This document shows, one piece after another, positions 1 through 8,609 of a stretch of DNA of 64,000 nt (positions are counted from its first letter, which is position 1; each line of letters starts with the position of its first letter). A program made the translations under genes and the position numbers. Source of the DNA: Chitinibacter bivalviorum (GTDB taxonomy: Bacteria; Pseudomonadota; Gammaproteobacteria; Burkholderiales; Chitinibacteraceae); the NCBI RefSeq assembly GCF_013403565.1, contig NZ_CP058627.1:248001-312000 (forward strand), given 5' to 3'. A model generated the notes under the pieces. The model saw nothing but the letters and a program-made list of their open reading frames with translations. It did not search any database and was not told the origin of the DNA.

Positions 1-2
1 AT

Positions 3-899
3 ACCGGTCAGATTGGCACGCCGATACATCGGGATCATCAAGAAGACTGGCATAGTGATGATGTTGACGTGGTTTCCCCAGGCAACGTAACCGAAGAAGC
101 GCAACTGCTCCTCGATCACGGTTTGACGCCGCAGGCGATCAATCTACTCACACACGAGATTAGCCAATATCCAGCGGCGCTTGCATTATGGATGAAATTA
201 TTTGAGATATTTGCCGCCAATAAAATGGCTGAAGCATTCCAAGAGCGCGCAGTCGCATTTAGATTGCAGTTTGCTAGCGATGCTTTATGGCAAAAAGTAC
301 AGGAATTGGGACTTTCCTTGGATCCTGCCAACCCGCTGTATCGTTCACTGGATACCTCCTCGGATGAAGCATTGCAATTTGGCGTAGATTCCACCCTTGC
401 TGCGAAAAATGAAGATTTGGACTTTGCCAATGCAATGTATATGGATGCGGGGCTAGATGCTCCCGTCGAGGTGGTCGGGCTTGATCAAGTGCCCACAGAA
501 CATTTTAATATCGATATGGAAGTCGATGAGCCAGAATTGGCACAATTGCATTTCAGCGACGAACAAACCAGCGTAGGTGAAGTGAACCAAAATGAATCCT
601 TTGAATTAACTGCCTTAGATTTTGGTGATGAGGCGGTAGGGCGCATTGACATTCAGGAAGTGCAATCCCCAGACCCGGTGCCAGAATTGCCGCTGCTTGC
701 ACCCAAAAAGGCCGCAAGCATGGAGAGCTTCCAGTCTGATGATCCAAGTTTGCAGGCGGTTGCACAGTTGATTGAGGCAGGGCAACGCAAAGAGGCATTC
801 AAGCAACTGGAAGAGATGCTTTACAAGGGCAATATGTCGCAGCGACTGACCGCATCGAAATGGCTAGATAGAATGATCGGATCCTTCGGGCAAAACTAA
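3..899 (+). CDS. FimV-like protein, C-terminal part (5' end outside window)
   Basis: The frame is open from the first bases of the window with no stop, so this is the tail of a longer gene and the internal GTG at 69 is not a credible start. The visible part begins with a short Asp-rich stretch, then an alpha-helical, TPR-like segment (residues about 30-95 from the GTG), an acidic low-complexity middle, and a helical C-terminus ending LDRMIGS. This acidic linker plus short helical end resembles FimV/HubP polar scaffold proteins, which bind peptidoglycan at the pole and help type IV pili and chemosensory arrays. The N-terminal LysM domain that would prove it is not visible. A strong terminator follows. 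Confidence 0.55.
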   Translation, partial: TGQIGTPIHRDHQEDWHSDDVDVVSPGNVTEEAQLLLDHGLTPQAINLLTHEISQYPAALALWMKLFEIFAANKMAEAFQERAVAFRLQFASDALWQKVQELGLSLDPANPLYRSLDTSSDEALQFGVDSTLAAKNEDLDFANAMYMDAGLDAPVEVVGLDQVPTEHFNIDMEVDEPELAQLHFSDEQTSVGEVNQNESFELTALDFGDEAVGRIDIQEVQSPDPVPELPLLAPKKAASMESFQSDDPSLQAVAQLIEAGQRKEAFKQLEEMLYKGNMSQRLTASKWLDRMIGSFGQN

Positions 900-914
900 T
901 CATCCATGCCATCC

Positions 915-947
915 AAAGGCCTCGAGTTATGTCTCGAGGCCTTTTTC
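915..947 (+). terminator. Rho-independent terminator after the FimV-like gene
   Basis: A 12-bp perfect stem (915-926 with 933-944) closes a 6-base loop and is followed by a T tract. It separates the upstream gene from ispF. Confidence 0.85.
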
Positions 948-1119
948 TATTTTCGCCAGCCAATTGCTCGATGCCATGGCAGGGCGGATTTTTCACCCAG
1001 TCATTGTGCACATTTCACTCATCCGAAGATGGGGTGTTTTCGGTGTAAAATTGCGGATCTGGATTGGGGCTGCACGATTTCCTTGCCGCGATCATGCTTG
1101 CTGATTAAGGACATAAAAA

Positions 1120-1605
1120 ATGACATTCTCTATTCGCGTGGGCCAAGGTTGGGATGTGCACCGTATGGTCGTAGAACGTCCGTTGATATTGGGTGGTGTG
1201 CACATACCCTATGAAAAAGGTCTGCTTGGCCATTCGGATGCCGATGCGCTATTGCATGCCATCACCGATGCAATTTTGGGCGGTGCGGGACTCGGTGATA
1301 TTGGCCGGCATTTTCCGGATACGGCGGTGGAATTTAAAGGGGCAGATAGCCGGGCCTTATTGCGTGAGGCAGTAAGCAGGGTCTTGATCGCGGGGTGGCG
1401 TATTGGCAATATCGATGCTTCAATCTTGATCCAGCAACCGAAAATGGCCCCGCATATTCCTGCCATGGTGGCTAATATTGCTGCCGATTTAGGTATCGAT
1501 CCGAGCTGTGTCAATGTCAAAGCCAAAACTTATGAAAAGCTGGGCCCTGTCGGGCAGGGTGAGGCGGTTGAAGCGCAGGCGGTTGCGCTGCTGATTCAGG
1601 TTTAA
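1120..1605 (+). CDS. ispF: 2-C-methyl-D-erythritol 2,4-cyclodiphosphate synthase
   Basis: IspF cyclises CDP-methylerythritol 2-phosphate to MEcPP in the MEP isoprenoid pathway, in the cytoplasm as a trimer. The protein has the usual length (161 residues). The metal ligands are present: Asp12 and His14 in GWDVH, and His46 after the [10 protein letters not shown] motif; the C-terminal segment contains the family KAKTYEKLG sequence. The common partner ispD is not next to it: upstream is the FimV-like gene behind a terminator. A terminator directly follows, so it appears to be a single-gene transcript. The ATG follows an AAGGACAT Shine-Dalgarno-like sequence. Confidence 0.97.
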   Translation: MTFSIRVGQGWDVHRMVVERPLILGGVHIPYEKGLLGHSDADALLHAITDAILGGAGLGDIGRHFPDTAVEFKGADSRALLREAVSRVLIAGWRIGNIDASILIQQPKMAPHIPAMVANIAADLGIDPSCVNVKAKTYEKLGPVGQGEAVEAQAVALLIQV

Positions 1606-1632
1606 TCTTTCTGGTCATTGGGGCAAGGGATA

Positions 1633-1658
1633 GGGGCGCAGATTGCGCCCCCTTTTTT
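1633..1658 (+). terminator. Rho-independent terminator after ispF
   Basis: An 8-bp GC stem (1633-1640 with 1644-1651) and a run of six T end the ispF transcript, just before the stop codon of the convergent ATPase gene. Confidence 0.85.
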
Positions 1659-4351
1659 CACTGCTCGCGCCGAACAAATCGCACAAGGCATTTTCGACCT
1701 TCTTCCAAGAGCCAAATCGATGACGCAACGACGATACATAATGGCCAATCACGCCAACTCATGCCATGGGTTGCGAATAATTGCTGTGCGATGGGCCAGT
1801 GAACCGCAATAATCTGCAAGGCCAGTACCGTGAGTAGCGAGGCCCAAAGCATCGCATTGCTAAAAAAGTGGCGATTTAATGCGCTATGCCGCTCATTACG
1901 GGCATTAAATACATTAAAAAACTGAAAAAGTACAAAGGTGGTAAAGGCCATCGTCGTGGCGCGTTCGGGGCTGCCGTTGGCCAATCCTAAATGCAGGACT
2001 GCCAATGTACCGACCATCATCGTCATGCCATATGCCAAAATCCGCGCTATCCGCGCGGCAGTGAGCACGGCCTCGCTTTTGCTGCGCGGGGGCTGCGCCA
2101 TGATGTCGGCGCGGGCAGGATCGAGTGCCAGAGAAATCGCTGGCGGGCCGTCCATAATGATCGCGATCCATAAAATTTGTATGGCCGTAAACGGCGTGGG
2201 CAGACCTACGAGCGGCGCAAAGAACACCGTTAATACTGCACCAATGGTCGTGGAGAGTTGAAAACGAACAAATTTCAGGATGTTTTCATATAGCGTTCGC
2301 CCCTGATGAATCGCCGCAACGATAGTGGCGAAATTATCATCAGTTAAGACCATGGTGGCCGCTTCCTTAGCTACCGCGCTGCCGTTGAGCCCCATGGCGA
2401 TGCCGATATCGGCGCTTTTAAGCGCTGCTGCATCGTTCACGCCATCGCCTGTCATCGCCACAATATGATCTTTGGCTTGCAAGGCGTTCACAATATTGAC
2501 TTTGTGAGCCGGCGATACGCGCGCAAATACCGCAATATCATCGATCTGGGCCGCCAGTTGTGCGGTGCTCATTTTTTCAAGTTCGCTACCTGTTATGCAA
2601 CGGCCTTGTAAACCCAATTCGGCGGCGATGGCCATGCCAGTGGCTTGATGATCCCCCGTAATCATTTTGACGGCGATCCCTGCATGTTGGCAGCGGGCAA
2701 TGGCCAGCCGAGCTTCTGCACGGGGTGGGTCATAGAGCCCGATCAGTGCAATCATCGTGAGCTCGCTCATGTGATTCATCAGCGGCGTGTGTTCATTAAA
2801 CTCATGCGTGGGAATAAAACGGCAGGCAATCATCAAGCCGCGCAAGCCTTGTGCGGCCATGGTTTGATACGCCTGCCCAATGGCATCGCGCCCAGCCTGT
2901 TGCAGCGTGGGGCACTGATCACCCTGTAATGTGTGGCTGCAGAGCCTGAGTAAAATATCCGGGGCGCCTTTAACAAAAATGGTGGTGCCTTCGCTACTGC
3001 GATGAAAGGTCGCCATGTATTTGTGCGCGCTGTCAAAAGGGATTTCTGCAGTGCGCGTTGGAATATCGTCGGTGTTGTGTGGCGCGAGCTTGCTGGCCAA
3101 TACCAGCAGTGCAGCCTCCATCGGGTCGCCGAGCATGGTGTTGTTTTGCAGCTGGCTGTCATTGCAGGCCTGCAATGGGCGGGTGAGTGAGCTAAACGAG
3201 GGCAGGGCTTGCTCATCGTCGGCGGTGACATTGCCGGCAAGTTGATAGCCCTCGCCCGAGATGTGAAACAGGCGTGCTTGGAAATACAGTGCTCGGGCGG
3301 TCATCTGATTTAAGGTGAGCGTGCCTGTTTTATCCGAGCAAATGACCGTGGTGCAGCCCAGTGTTTCGACACTGGCGAGTCGTTTCACAATGGCATGTTG
3401 TCTGGCCATTTTATGCATGCCCAGTGCCAGTGTGACGGTGACAACCACGGGCAGCCCTTCGGGGATGGCCGCAACACCCAGCGCGATGGCACTGAGCAAA
3501 ATATCGGGCAGCGGCGTGCCGCGTAACCATTCCAAAAAGGCCAATAAACCGACCAAGACAATGGCAATCAGCCCGAGTTTCTTACCCAGCATATCCAATT
3601 GTATTTGCAGTGGTGTTGGCGCTTCCTCGGTATTGGCGATGGTATTGGAGATTTGCCCCATTTCACTGTGGGCGCCCGTGGCGGTGACGACCATTTCGGC
3701 CCGCCCTCGCGTCAGCAGCGTATTCATAAAGGCCATATTTTGTCGCTCAGCGAGCGGGGCGTCGCGGTCAACTTGATGACTGCTTGATTTGGGCGTCGGC
3801 ATCGATTCACCCGTCAAGGACGACTCATCAATTTCAAGCCCGATAGCCAGTACGAGTCGCCCATCCGCAGGAACACGGTCTCCCGCCTCCAAGAGCACAA
3901 TGTCACCGGGCACGAGCTGGCTCGCTTCAATTAATCGATCTTGGCTATCCCGCCGAACGTGCGCTTTGGGGGGGAGCATGGCTTTGAGCGCGCTGAGGCT
4001 CTGTTCTGCTCGGTATTCTTGATAAAAACTCACCAAGGCATTGATGAGGACCACGGTAAAAATGATGCCGGCGTCTTTGGTGTTGCCAATGGCCGCAGAT
4101 AAAATCGCCGCGCCGATAAGGACCAAAATCAGAGCGCTGCGAAATTGGCTAATAAATACACTGAAGGCGCTGCGTTCTTGAGCTTGCGGTAGTGAGTTTG
4201 CGCCAAAAGTAGCGCGATGACGCGCAACGGTCGTGTCATTCAAACCATGCTGAGCTTGAACTTCAAGTCGAGCCAGTATTTCGGCCAAGGGCAGGGCATG
4301 CGCATGGTGAAATGCCGCTGCCGTACGTGAATGATTGAGCGCCGGTTTCAT
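1658..4351 (-). CDS. P-type cation-transporting ATPase (Ca2+/Mn2+, SPCA/SERCA type)
   Basis: An inner-membrane P2A-type ATPase of 897 residues. It has an N-terminal cation-ATPase domain, the actuator TGES loop, the M4 motif IPEGLP, the phosphorylated Asp340 in CSDKTGTLT, the hinge GDGVND, and ten predicted membrane helices ending near the C-terminus. The M6 segment WIAIIMDGPPA closely resembles that of Golgi Ca2+/Mn2+ pumps (IIMDGPPA). The Asn four residues before the M6 Asp, a cation ligand in those pumps, is Ala730 here, while Asp734 is kept. The M5 ligands of SERCA (Asn, Glu) are Thr and Ala. Substrate is therefore uncertain: a divalent cation is likely, but calcium is not proven. It stands alone and converges with ispF. 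Confidence 0.9.
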   Translation of the reverse strand: MKPALNHSRTAAAFHHAHALPLAEILARLEVQAQHGLNDTTVARHRATFGANSLPQAQERSAFSVFISQFRSALILVLIGAAILSAAIGNTKDAGIIFTVVLINALVSFYQEYRAEQSLSALKAMLPPKAHVRRDSQDRLIEASQLVPGDIVLLEAGDRVPADGRLVLAIGLEIDESSLTGESMPTPKSSSHQVDRDAPLAERQNMAFMNTLLTRGRAEMVVTATGAHSEMGQISNTIANTEEAPTPLQIQLDMLGKKLGLIAIVLVGLLAFLEWLRGTPLPDILLSAIALGVAAIPEGLPVVVTVTLALGMHKMARQHAIVKRLASVETLGCTTVICSDKTGTLTLNQMTARALYFQARLFHISGEGYQLAGNVTADDEQALPSFSSLTRPLQACNDSQLQNNTMLGDPMEAALLVLASKLAPHNTDDIPTRTAEIPFDSAHKYMATFHRSSEGTTIFVKGAPDILLRLCSHTLQGDQCPTLQQAGRDAIGQAYQTMAAQGLRGLMIACRFIPTHEFNEHTPLMNHMSELTMIALIGLYDPPRAEARLAIARCQHAGIAVKMITGDHQATGMAIAAELGLQGRCITGSELEKMSTAQLAAQIDDIAVFARVSPAHKVNIVNALQAKDHIVAMTGDGVNDAAALKSADIGIAMGLNGSAVAKEAATMVLTDDNFATIVAAIHQGRTLYENILKFVRFQLSTTIGAVLTVFFAPLVGLPTPFTAIQILWIAIIMDGPPAISLALDPARADIMAQPPRSKSEAVLTAARIARILAYGMTMMVGTLAVLHLGLANGSPERATTMAFTTFVLFQFFNVFNARNERHSALNRHFFSNAMLWASLLTVLALQIIAVHWPIAQQLFATHGMSWRDWPLCIVVASSIWLLEEGRKCLVRFVRREQ

Positions 4352-4429
4352 TGCAGTACAACCAAGGTGACCATAGTTCAGTTTAGTGCGGGGAATGATT
4401 TCTAGGCGAAAACTCCGAGATCGGCCAGA

Positions 4430-5329
4430 ATGAAAGGCAAATTAGCGTACCAATACGCACAGCGCTGCTGTTGCTGCCGTCGTTGTGAGTGTGGCGAAAT
4501 GGGTTTTTATTTGGGTATATTTATGAGTTCATTATTAAATATTGTATTGGCAGCAATACTTCTGGTGGGTATGTTTTCGTCGGCGTTTGCCGATGTGGTT
4601 GATAGTTTTGCGCCCAAACATAAATTAGCCACTCAGCTCGCTCTTGTGTTGCAGGAGGCGTTCCCCAAAGCCAGCATTCGCGCTTTTTCTGGGCAACTGG
4701 TCGTCAGCGCTCCTGATCAGGCGGTTTTTGCGCAGATTCGTGCCATGGCTGATCAGCTCGACACACCCACCCGTAGTTTGCGAATTAGTGTCGAGCAAAG
4801 AGACTCTAGTCAGCGCAACGCTCAATCGCTAGATGCCAATGGCGCTGTGATTGTCAGTAATCAAGGCAGCCGTGCGGCAATCAGCGTGACGGCGGGTGAA
4901 GGCCAATCTCAGCGCACGCAGACACAGCAACAAATGCTGACGGTGCTCGATGGTGCTCAGGCCATGATTATGCTGGGGCAGCAACGATTTATACCGATGA
5001 TTGGCTTTCGTTACCGCCCCGGCTACACCATCGTGCAGCATGGCGGGGCTTGGCAAAGTGCGGGGAGTGGGTTTTATGTGGCTCCTGCCTTATTAGGGGA
5101 TGGCCGAGTGAGCCTTAAAATCGCGCCACAAAGCAGCAGTTTTAATCGCGATGGCAGTCTTGATTTGCACGCTACTTATAGCGAAGTTGAAGGTCGTCTG
5201 GGCGAATGGCTTCCTATTGGACAAACCAAAATGGAAGGCTCAAACGACAGACGTCGCATTTATGAGGTGGATGAGCAGCAAGTGCAAACCAGCTACACCG
5301 TGTGGGTGAAAGTTGAATTAAGCCGCTAA
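4430..5329 (+). CDS. Secreted secretin-N-like (NolW) domain protein
   Basis: A 299-residue exported protein of unknown role. A hydrophobic segment (LAAILLVGMFSSAFA) ends in an AFA cleavage site. The mature part starts with a short ferredoxin-like domain (ASIRAFSGQLVVSAPDQAVFAQIRAMADQLDTPTRS) that matches the secretin short-domain pattern, where beta strands end in LDTPxRSLRI. The rest is beta-rich. No secretin channel domain is present, so it is not an outer-membrane secretin itself. The start is doubtful: ATGs at 4499 and 4523 would give a shorter, more normal leader than the Cys/Arg-rich N-terminus from 4430, and none has a clear ribosome binding site. It converges with the hydrolase gene. 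Confidence 0.6.
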   Translation: MKGKLAYQYAQRCCCCRRCECGEMGFYLGIFMSSLLNIVLAAILLVGMFSSAFADVVDSFAPKHKLATQLALVLQEAFPKASIRAFSGQLVVSAPDQAVFAQIRAMADQLDTPTRSLRISVEQRDSSQRNAQSLDANGAVIVSNQGSRAAISVTAGEGQSQRTQTQQQMLTVLDGAQAMIMLGQQRFIPMIGFRYRPGYTIVQHGGAWQSAGSGFYVAPALLGDGRVSLKIAPQSSSFNRDGSLDLHATYSEVEGRLGEWLPIGQTKMEGSNDRRRIYEVDEQQVQTSYTVWVKVELSR

Positions 5330-5353
5330 CAGGGCGTCGTGCCCTGTCGCTGC

Positions 5354-6784
5354 TTAATGAGCAATAAATTGCAGGATTTCGGCTTCTTGCAGCGCATAAA
5401 ACGGGTTGTAGCGCAGGCGTAGCATTTCGTTGCTGCTAATGGTGAGCAAACCTCGCTCACCTGATAGCGTCTGATTCAGGTGGACACTGCGCTGGTTGCG
5501 TGTCAGGCGCGGGTCACCAAAAAGCGGATCAGCGGGCTCAAATGGCATGGCGATGTGTGATAGCGCGTAAATATCCATCGGCCATGCATACTGCGTGGTG
5601 CGGCGCTCGAGCTGTTTTGAATCGGCATTGCGCTCTTCGATGCTCACTTGCTGGCTTTCAGGCGTACTGCGATTGCTGATCAATTGCAAACGATAAGGGT
5701 GTGTTTGCGGACTATCAATTAAATTGATCGCCCATTGCGCGGCCTGTGTTTTCAGCAAGGGCGAAAATTCGGCATTTCGATTCAAATCAAACAGCATCAG
5801 CTGATGCCGCCCGGTGCCCAATTGATTCATAAACAAGCTCACCACCGGCTCGGCCAACACCGTATTATCGACGGTGCTTAAAAATACATTGGTCGGCGGC
5901 CAATCATTGAGCGGCGCATGTTTTGCAAAGCCTTGCTGAATTTTGCTAGTCAGCAGATTGATTTGTACTGCGGCATTGAGTGGAAACGAGTTGTATTTAT
6001 ACGGGTTGTACTCCGGCAGGATGTCGCTCCACGCCGCAGCACTGACGCCACTAATGGGTTCCAGCTTGCTCGCTAAACTGGCATATTTGGCCGCAGCGGA
6101 AACTGCAATTGCGGGGGAAATCAGCGTCATACTGGCAATAGTAGGCAGGGCTTCACCGTCCAGTTTGGCCAATTGATATTCGCAGGCCAGCGTGGCTCCG
6201 GTGGAATAGCCAATGTAGTGAATGGGCTTTTTGCGTAGCGATAGCTCATTCATCGCCAGACGCACCGCTGCTGCCGCATCTTGCCAATGTAATTCGGTCA
6301 GCGCTGAGGGTGCAGTGCCATGAGCTGGCAGGCGCAAGCCCAGTACCGTGTAGCCTTGGGCGTGCAATTTCAGCGCCAAAGCGCGCAGGCTGTAGGGCGA
6401 ATCCGATAGGCCGTGCACCAGCAGCACCGAGGCTTTATCCGGATCGCCCGTGAGTAGATAGCTGCGATTCCAATTAGTTTTATAGTGCAGCGGATTAGTG
6501 AGTGAATCGGGTGCATAGCGATTGATCTTGCGCTGATCGCTGCTGCTGGCCACATCAACAATATGGCTGGAGACGTCTTTCAGTAATTGAACTTCTAAGG
6601 CCTGATATTGGGCAAATGTTTTGATATCGGTACGCTCGGCGGTAAATTCATGCGCGGGCACATAGGTATGCCAGATCGACAGCTCGGGAAGTTGTTTAAC
6701 CCAGAGCGCGATGAGGACCAGCACTGGAATGAGTGCGCCAAGCAGCAATAACAGTACCGTACGGACTAAAGGGTGTCGCAGCAT
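5354..6784 (-). CDS. Membrane-anchored alpha/beta hydrolase
   Basis: A serine hydrolase of about 476 residues with one N-terminal membrane helix (VLLLLLGALIPVLVLIALWV), so the catalytic domain probably faces the periplasm. Visible motifs are the oxyanion segment LLVHGLSDSPYS, the nucleophile elbow GYSTG, a possible acid in STVDNTV, and a likely catalytic His in LSHIAMPF near the C-terminus, where lysophospholipase-like members also end in PxDPLFG. The substrate cannot be read from sequence; a lipid or ester is the family norm. The ATG at 6784 is preferred to an upstream TTG at 6817 because it puts the basic residues directly before the membrane helix. Confidence 0.8.
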   Translation of the reverse strand: MLRHPLVRTVLLLLLGALIPVLVLIALWVKQLPELSIWHTYVPAHEFTAERTDIKTFAQYQALEVQLLKDVSSHIVDVASSSDQRKINRYAPDSLTNPLHYKTNWNRSYLLTGDPDKASVLLVHGLSDSPYSLRALALKLHAQGYTVLGLRLPAHGTAPSALTELHWQDAAAAVRLAMNELSLRKKPIHYIGYSTGATLACEYQLAKLDGEALPTIASMTLISPAIAVSAAAKYASLASKLEPISGVSAAAWSDILPEYNPYKYNSFPLNAAVQINLLTSKIQQGFAKHAPLNDWPPTNVFLSTVDNTVLAEPVVSLFMNQLGTGRHQLMLFDLNRNAEFSPLLKTQAAQWAINLIDSPQTHPYRLQLISNRSTPESQQVSIEERNADSKQLERRTTQYAWPMDIYALSHIAMPFEPADPLFGDPRLTRNQRSVHLNQTLSGERGLLTISSNEMLRLRYNPFYALQEAEILQFIAH

Positions 6785-6946
6785 ATCGGATCTTTGTTGA
6801 GAATGATTCAATGCCAATATCTTAAAGCAACATTACAATGTCGGTGCGTTTGCTCAAGTGGGTGAGCGATTTACCCCGCAATTGCGGGTGAAAAACAACA
6901 AGTCGCAGGTATGACGCAAGCTGCGACGGTTTGAGTGGAGCTCAAC

Positions 6947-7339
6947 ATGGCGATTCTGGCTTTGGATCATATTAATTTTCGTGTACCCGCTGAGTTGCTG
7001 GACAGCATGAAGGATTTTTACGTCAATGTTGTGGGCTTGACTGTGGGCGATCGGCCTGCGTTTGGCACGGTAGGCTACTGGCTGTACGCTGGTGGACATC
7101 CCGTGGTGCATTTATCAATTTATAAAACGGCGAGCGGGATTGATCCTTGCGCTAGAAACGCCATCGATCATCTGGCGTTTCGTTGTGACGATGCTGCTGC
7201 GGCGCAATTGCAGCTCCAAAATTTAAACGTGGGTTTTTCGATTCGCCATTTTCCTGCGGAGGGCTTAAGTCAGATCTTTTTTGCTGACCCCGTTGGCAAT
7301 ACCGTAGAACTCAACTGCCCATATCAGGTTGCGGCATGA
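6947..7339 (+). CDS. VOC-family (glyoxalase/dioxygenase fold) protein
   Basis: A small vicinal-oxygen-chelate protein of 130 residues. Two beta-alpha-beta-beta-beta modules are visible: the first starts LALDHINFRV and the second AIDHLAFRCDD, each with the His typical of the metal site, and FADPVGNTVELNC supplies the usual Glu near the end. The family includes glyoxalases, fosfomycin resistance proteins and extradiol dioxygenases; nothing here fixes the reaction. The ATG at 6947 is chosen over a GTG at 6935 because the GTG lies inside the GTGGAG ribosome binding site. The stop overlaps the start of the next gene by four bases, so the two are translationally coupled. Confidence 0.8.
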   Translation: MAILALDHINFRVPAELLDSMKDFYVNVVGLTVGDRPAFGTVGYWLYAGGHPVVHLSIYKTASGIDPCARNAIDHLAFRCDDAAAAQLQLQNLNVGFSIRHFPAEGLSQIFFADPVGNTVELNCPYQVAA

Positions 7340-7674
7340 GCGAACGCAGTACCCACCCCCGCAGCGCGAAAATTATTCCATTTCCCACGCCAAAGCGCGG
7401 TTTGCGCGCGTGGTGGGCTAGGCTAGCGGCAAGTCGTCAAAACGCTACTCGACGGGATAGCACCAAAACCGCCTGTCCGCGCTGCCAAGCGCCGGTGCTA
7501 GTCACCGCTTGGCAATGCCCTAGCTGTGCGGTGCATTATTCGGTGCCGCTTGGCGAGATGGCGAGTGACGCTGAACCGCCGCTGGCAAGGTGGCGCCAAA
7601 CCGTGATCTGGCTGGTGCTGATTGGTTTGGCGCTGCCGATGGTGAGTATTTTGCTGTGGTATCTGCTGTTTTAA
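7336..7674 (+). CDS. Zinc-ribbon protein with a C-terminal membrane helix
   Basis: A 112-residue protein of unknown function. A four-cysteine zinc ribbon (CPRCQAPVLVTAWQCPSC) lies at about residues 48-66 and one membrane helix (VIWLVLIGLALPMVSILLWYL) forms the C-terminus, which makes it a tail-anchored inner-membrane protein with a cytoplasmic ribbon. The N-terminus is basic. It overlaps the upstream VOC gene by the sequence ATGA and overlaps the stop of the convergent deacetylase gene by four bases. Confidence 0.7.
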   Translation: MSERSTHPRSAKIIPFPTPKRGLRAWWARLAASRQNATRRDSTKTACPRCQAPVLVTAWQCPSCAVHYSVPLGEMASDAEPPLARWRQTVIWLVLIGLALPMVSILLWYLLF

Positions 7675-8582
7675 TTGTGCAGTTGGGCGAGCGCTTTCAT
7701 CCCGATCAACTTAAATCCTTCGCGCTCAATCACGGCACGAAAGTCGGGGTTAGCAAATAAATCACGATCGGCCACGCGGGTTGGCCAATCGGGAGCAATC
7801 GCGCGCAATTCAGTACCATCGTTGGCCGGGTGACCAATCAGCGCATATACCCCAGGCGCGGTGAAGTAATGTTGCAATACCATGCTCGCCCAATGGAGCC
7901 GCTCGTCAGCGCCGAGATATTGGCCAAAAGGCAGCACAGCCCAAGCATCAATCGGATTGAGCTGGCCCGCTTCGGCCGCTGTTTTTAATTGCGCCGAAGT
8001 GCGTTCGCACCAATCGAGTGGCATGGTGCTTTCTTTGGCCAAGAGGCTGGCATCACTGTAGCGTGGCACCAAGATGGGCAAATTGGCGCTGTGCCCCAGT
8101 TGCAGCATATGCCCGACGACATCGGGGTGTAGCGCTGTCATCATATGACAATCAATATGCGTCAAGGGCAGGCCCAGCGTTCGGGCGCGTTTTAGTTGTG
8201 CCGCTAGCTCGATTTGGCTGTGAGCTAAATCTGCATTGGCATAGGTATCTGCCGCCAGAGGATAAAAATAGCCGTCTTCGGCGCATAACTTAGCGGGGGT
8301 ATCTGTGCCCGTGATCGGCCCCCAGCGATAGCCTGCTCGCCATTCGCAATTGAGGACGAGGTGTAAACCCATGTCCGCCGATTCGCCCGCTTCCTGCACC
8401 GCTTTAACCGCAGCAGGGAACCAAGGACAGGTGGCCATGGCGGAGGCGGAGGTCATCGCGCTTTGCCCGTGTAGCTCGCGCCATGCGCTGACCGTGGCCT
8501 CACACATGCCAATATCGTCAGCATGCACAATCAGCAATCGGTCGGTGGCGGCAAATCCAAGGCGTTCTTGCAGGCTACTCAT
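7671..8582 (-). CDS. ChbG/HpnK-family carbohydrate deacetylase
   Basis: A YdjC-fold deacetylase of about 303 residues. The metal motif HADDIGM near the N-terminus, MGLHLVLN, and THIDCHM with its two His are the family signature. Known members remove acetyl groups from chitooligosaccharides (ChbG) or act on hopanoid precursors (HpnK). With three chitinases in the window, a role on chitin oligosaccharides is attractive, but no chb genes adjoin it, so this is inference. The ATG at 8582 is preferred because the ATGGAG codons 12 bases upstream form its ribosome binding site. A 27-bp gap separates it from the upstream same-strand gene, suggesting cotranscription. Confidence 0.8.
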   Translation of the reverse strand: MSSLQERLGFAATDRLLIVHADDIGMCEATVSAWRELHGQSAMTSASAMATCPWFPAAVKAVQEAGESADMGLHLVLNCEWRAGYRWGPITGTDTPAKLCAEDGYFYPLAADTYANADLAHSQIELAAQLKRARTLGLPLTHIDCHMMTALHPDVVGHMLQLGHSANLPILVPRYSDASLLAKESTMPLDWCERTSAQLKTAAEAGQLNPIDAWAVLPFGQYLGADERLHWASMVLQHYFTAPGVYALIGHPANDGTELRAIAPDWPTRVADRDLFANPDFRAVIEREGFKLIGMKALAQLHN

Positions 8583-8609
8583 ATTGAACTCCATTTGGTG
8601 AATACGAAA

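Noticed and set aside
1161..1209. CCGTAT...ATACCC at 49-bp spacing in ispF
   Set aside because: The left arm is mismatched and the codons are conserved IspF sequence.
1618..1812. 64-codon plus-strand frame covering the ispF terminator
   Set aside because: It starts in a terminator and runs opposite to conserved ATPase codons.
4513..4561. GGGTAT...ATACTT at 49-bp spacing in the signal-peptide codons of the secretin-N-like gene
   Set aside because: The right arm has two mismatches and there is no left-half similarity to copies A, C and D; kept out of the family but could be rechecked.
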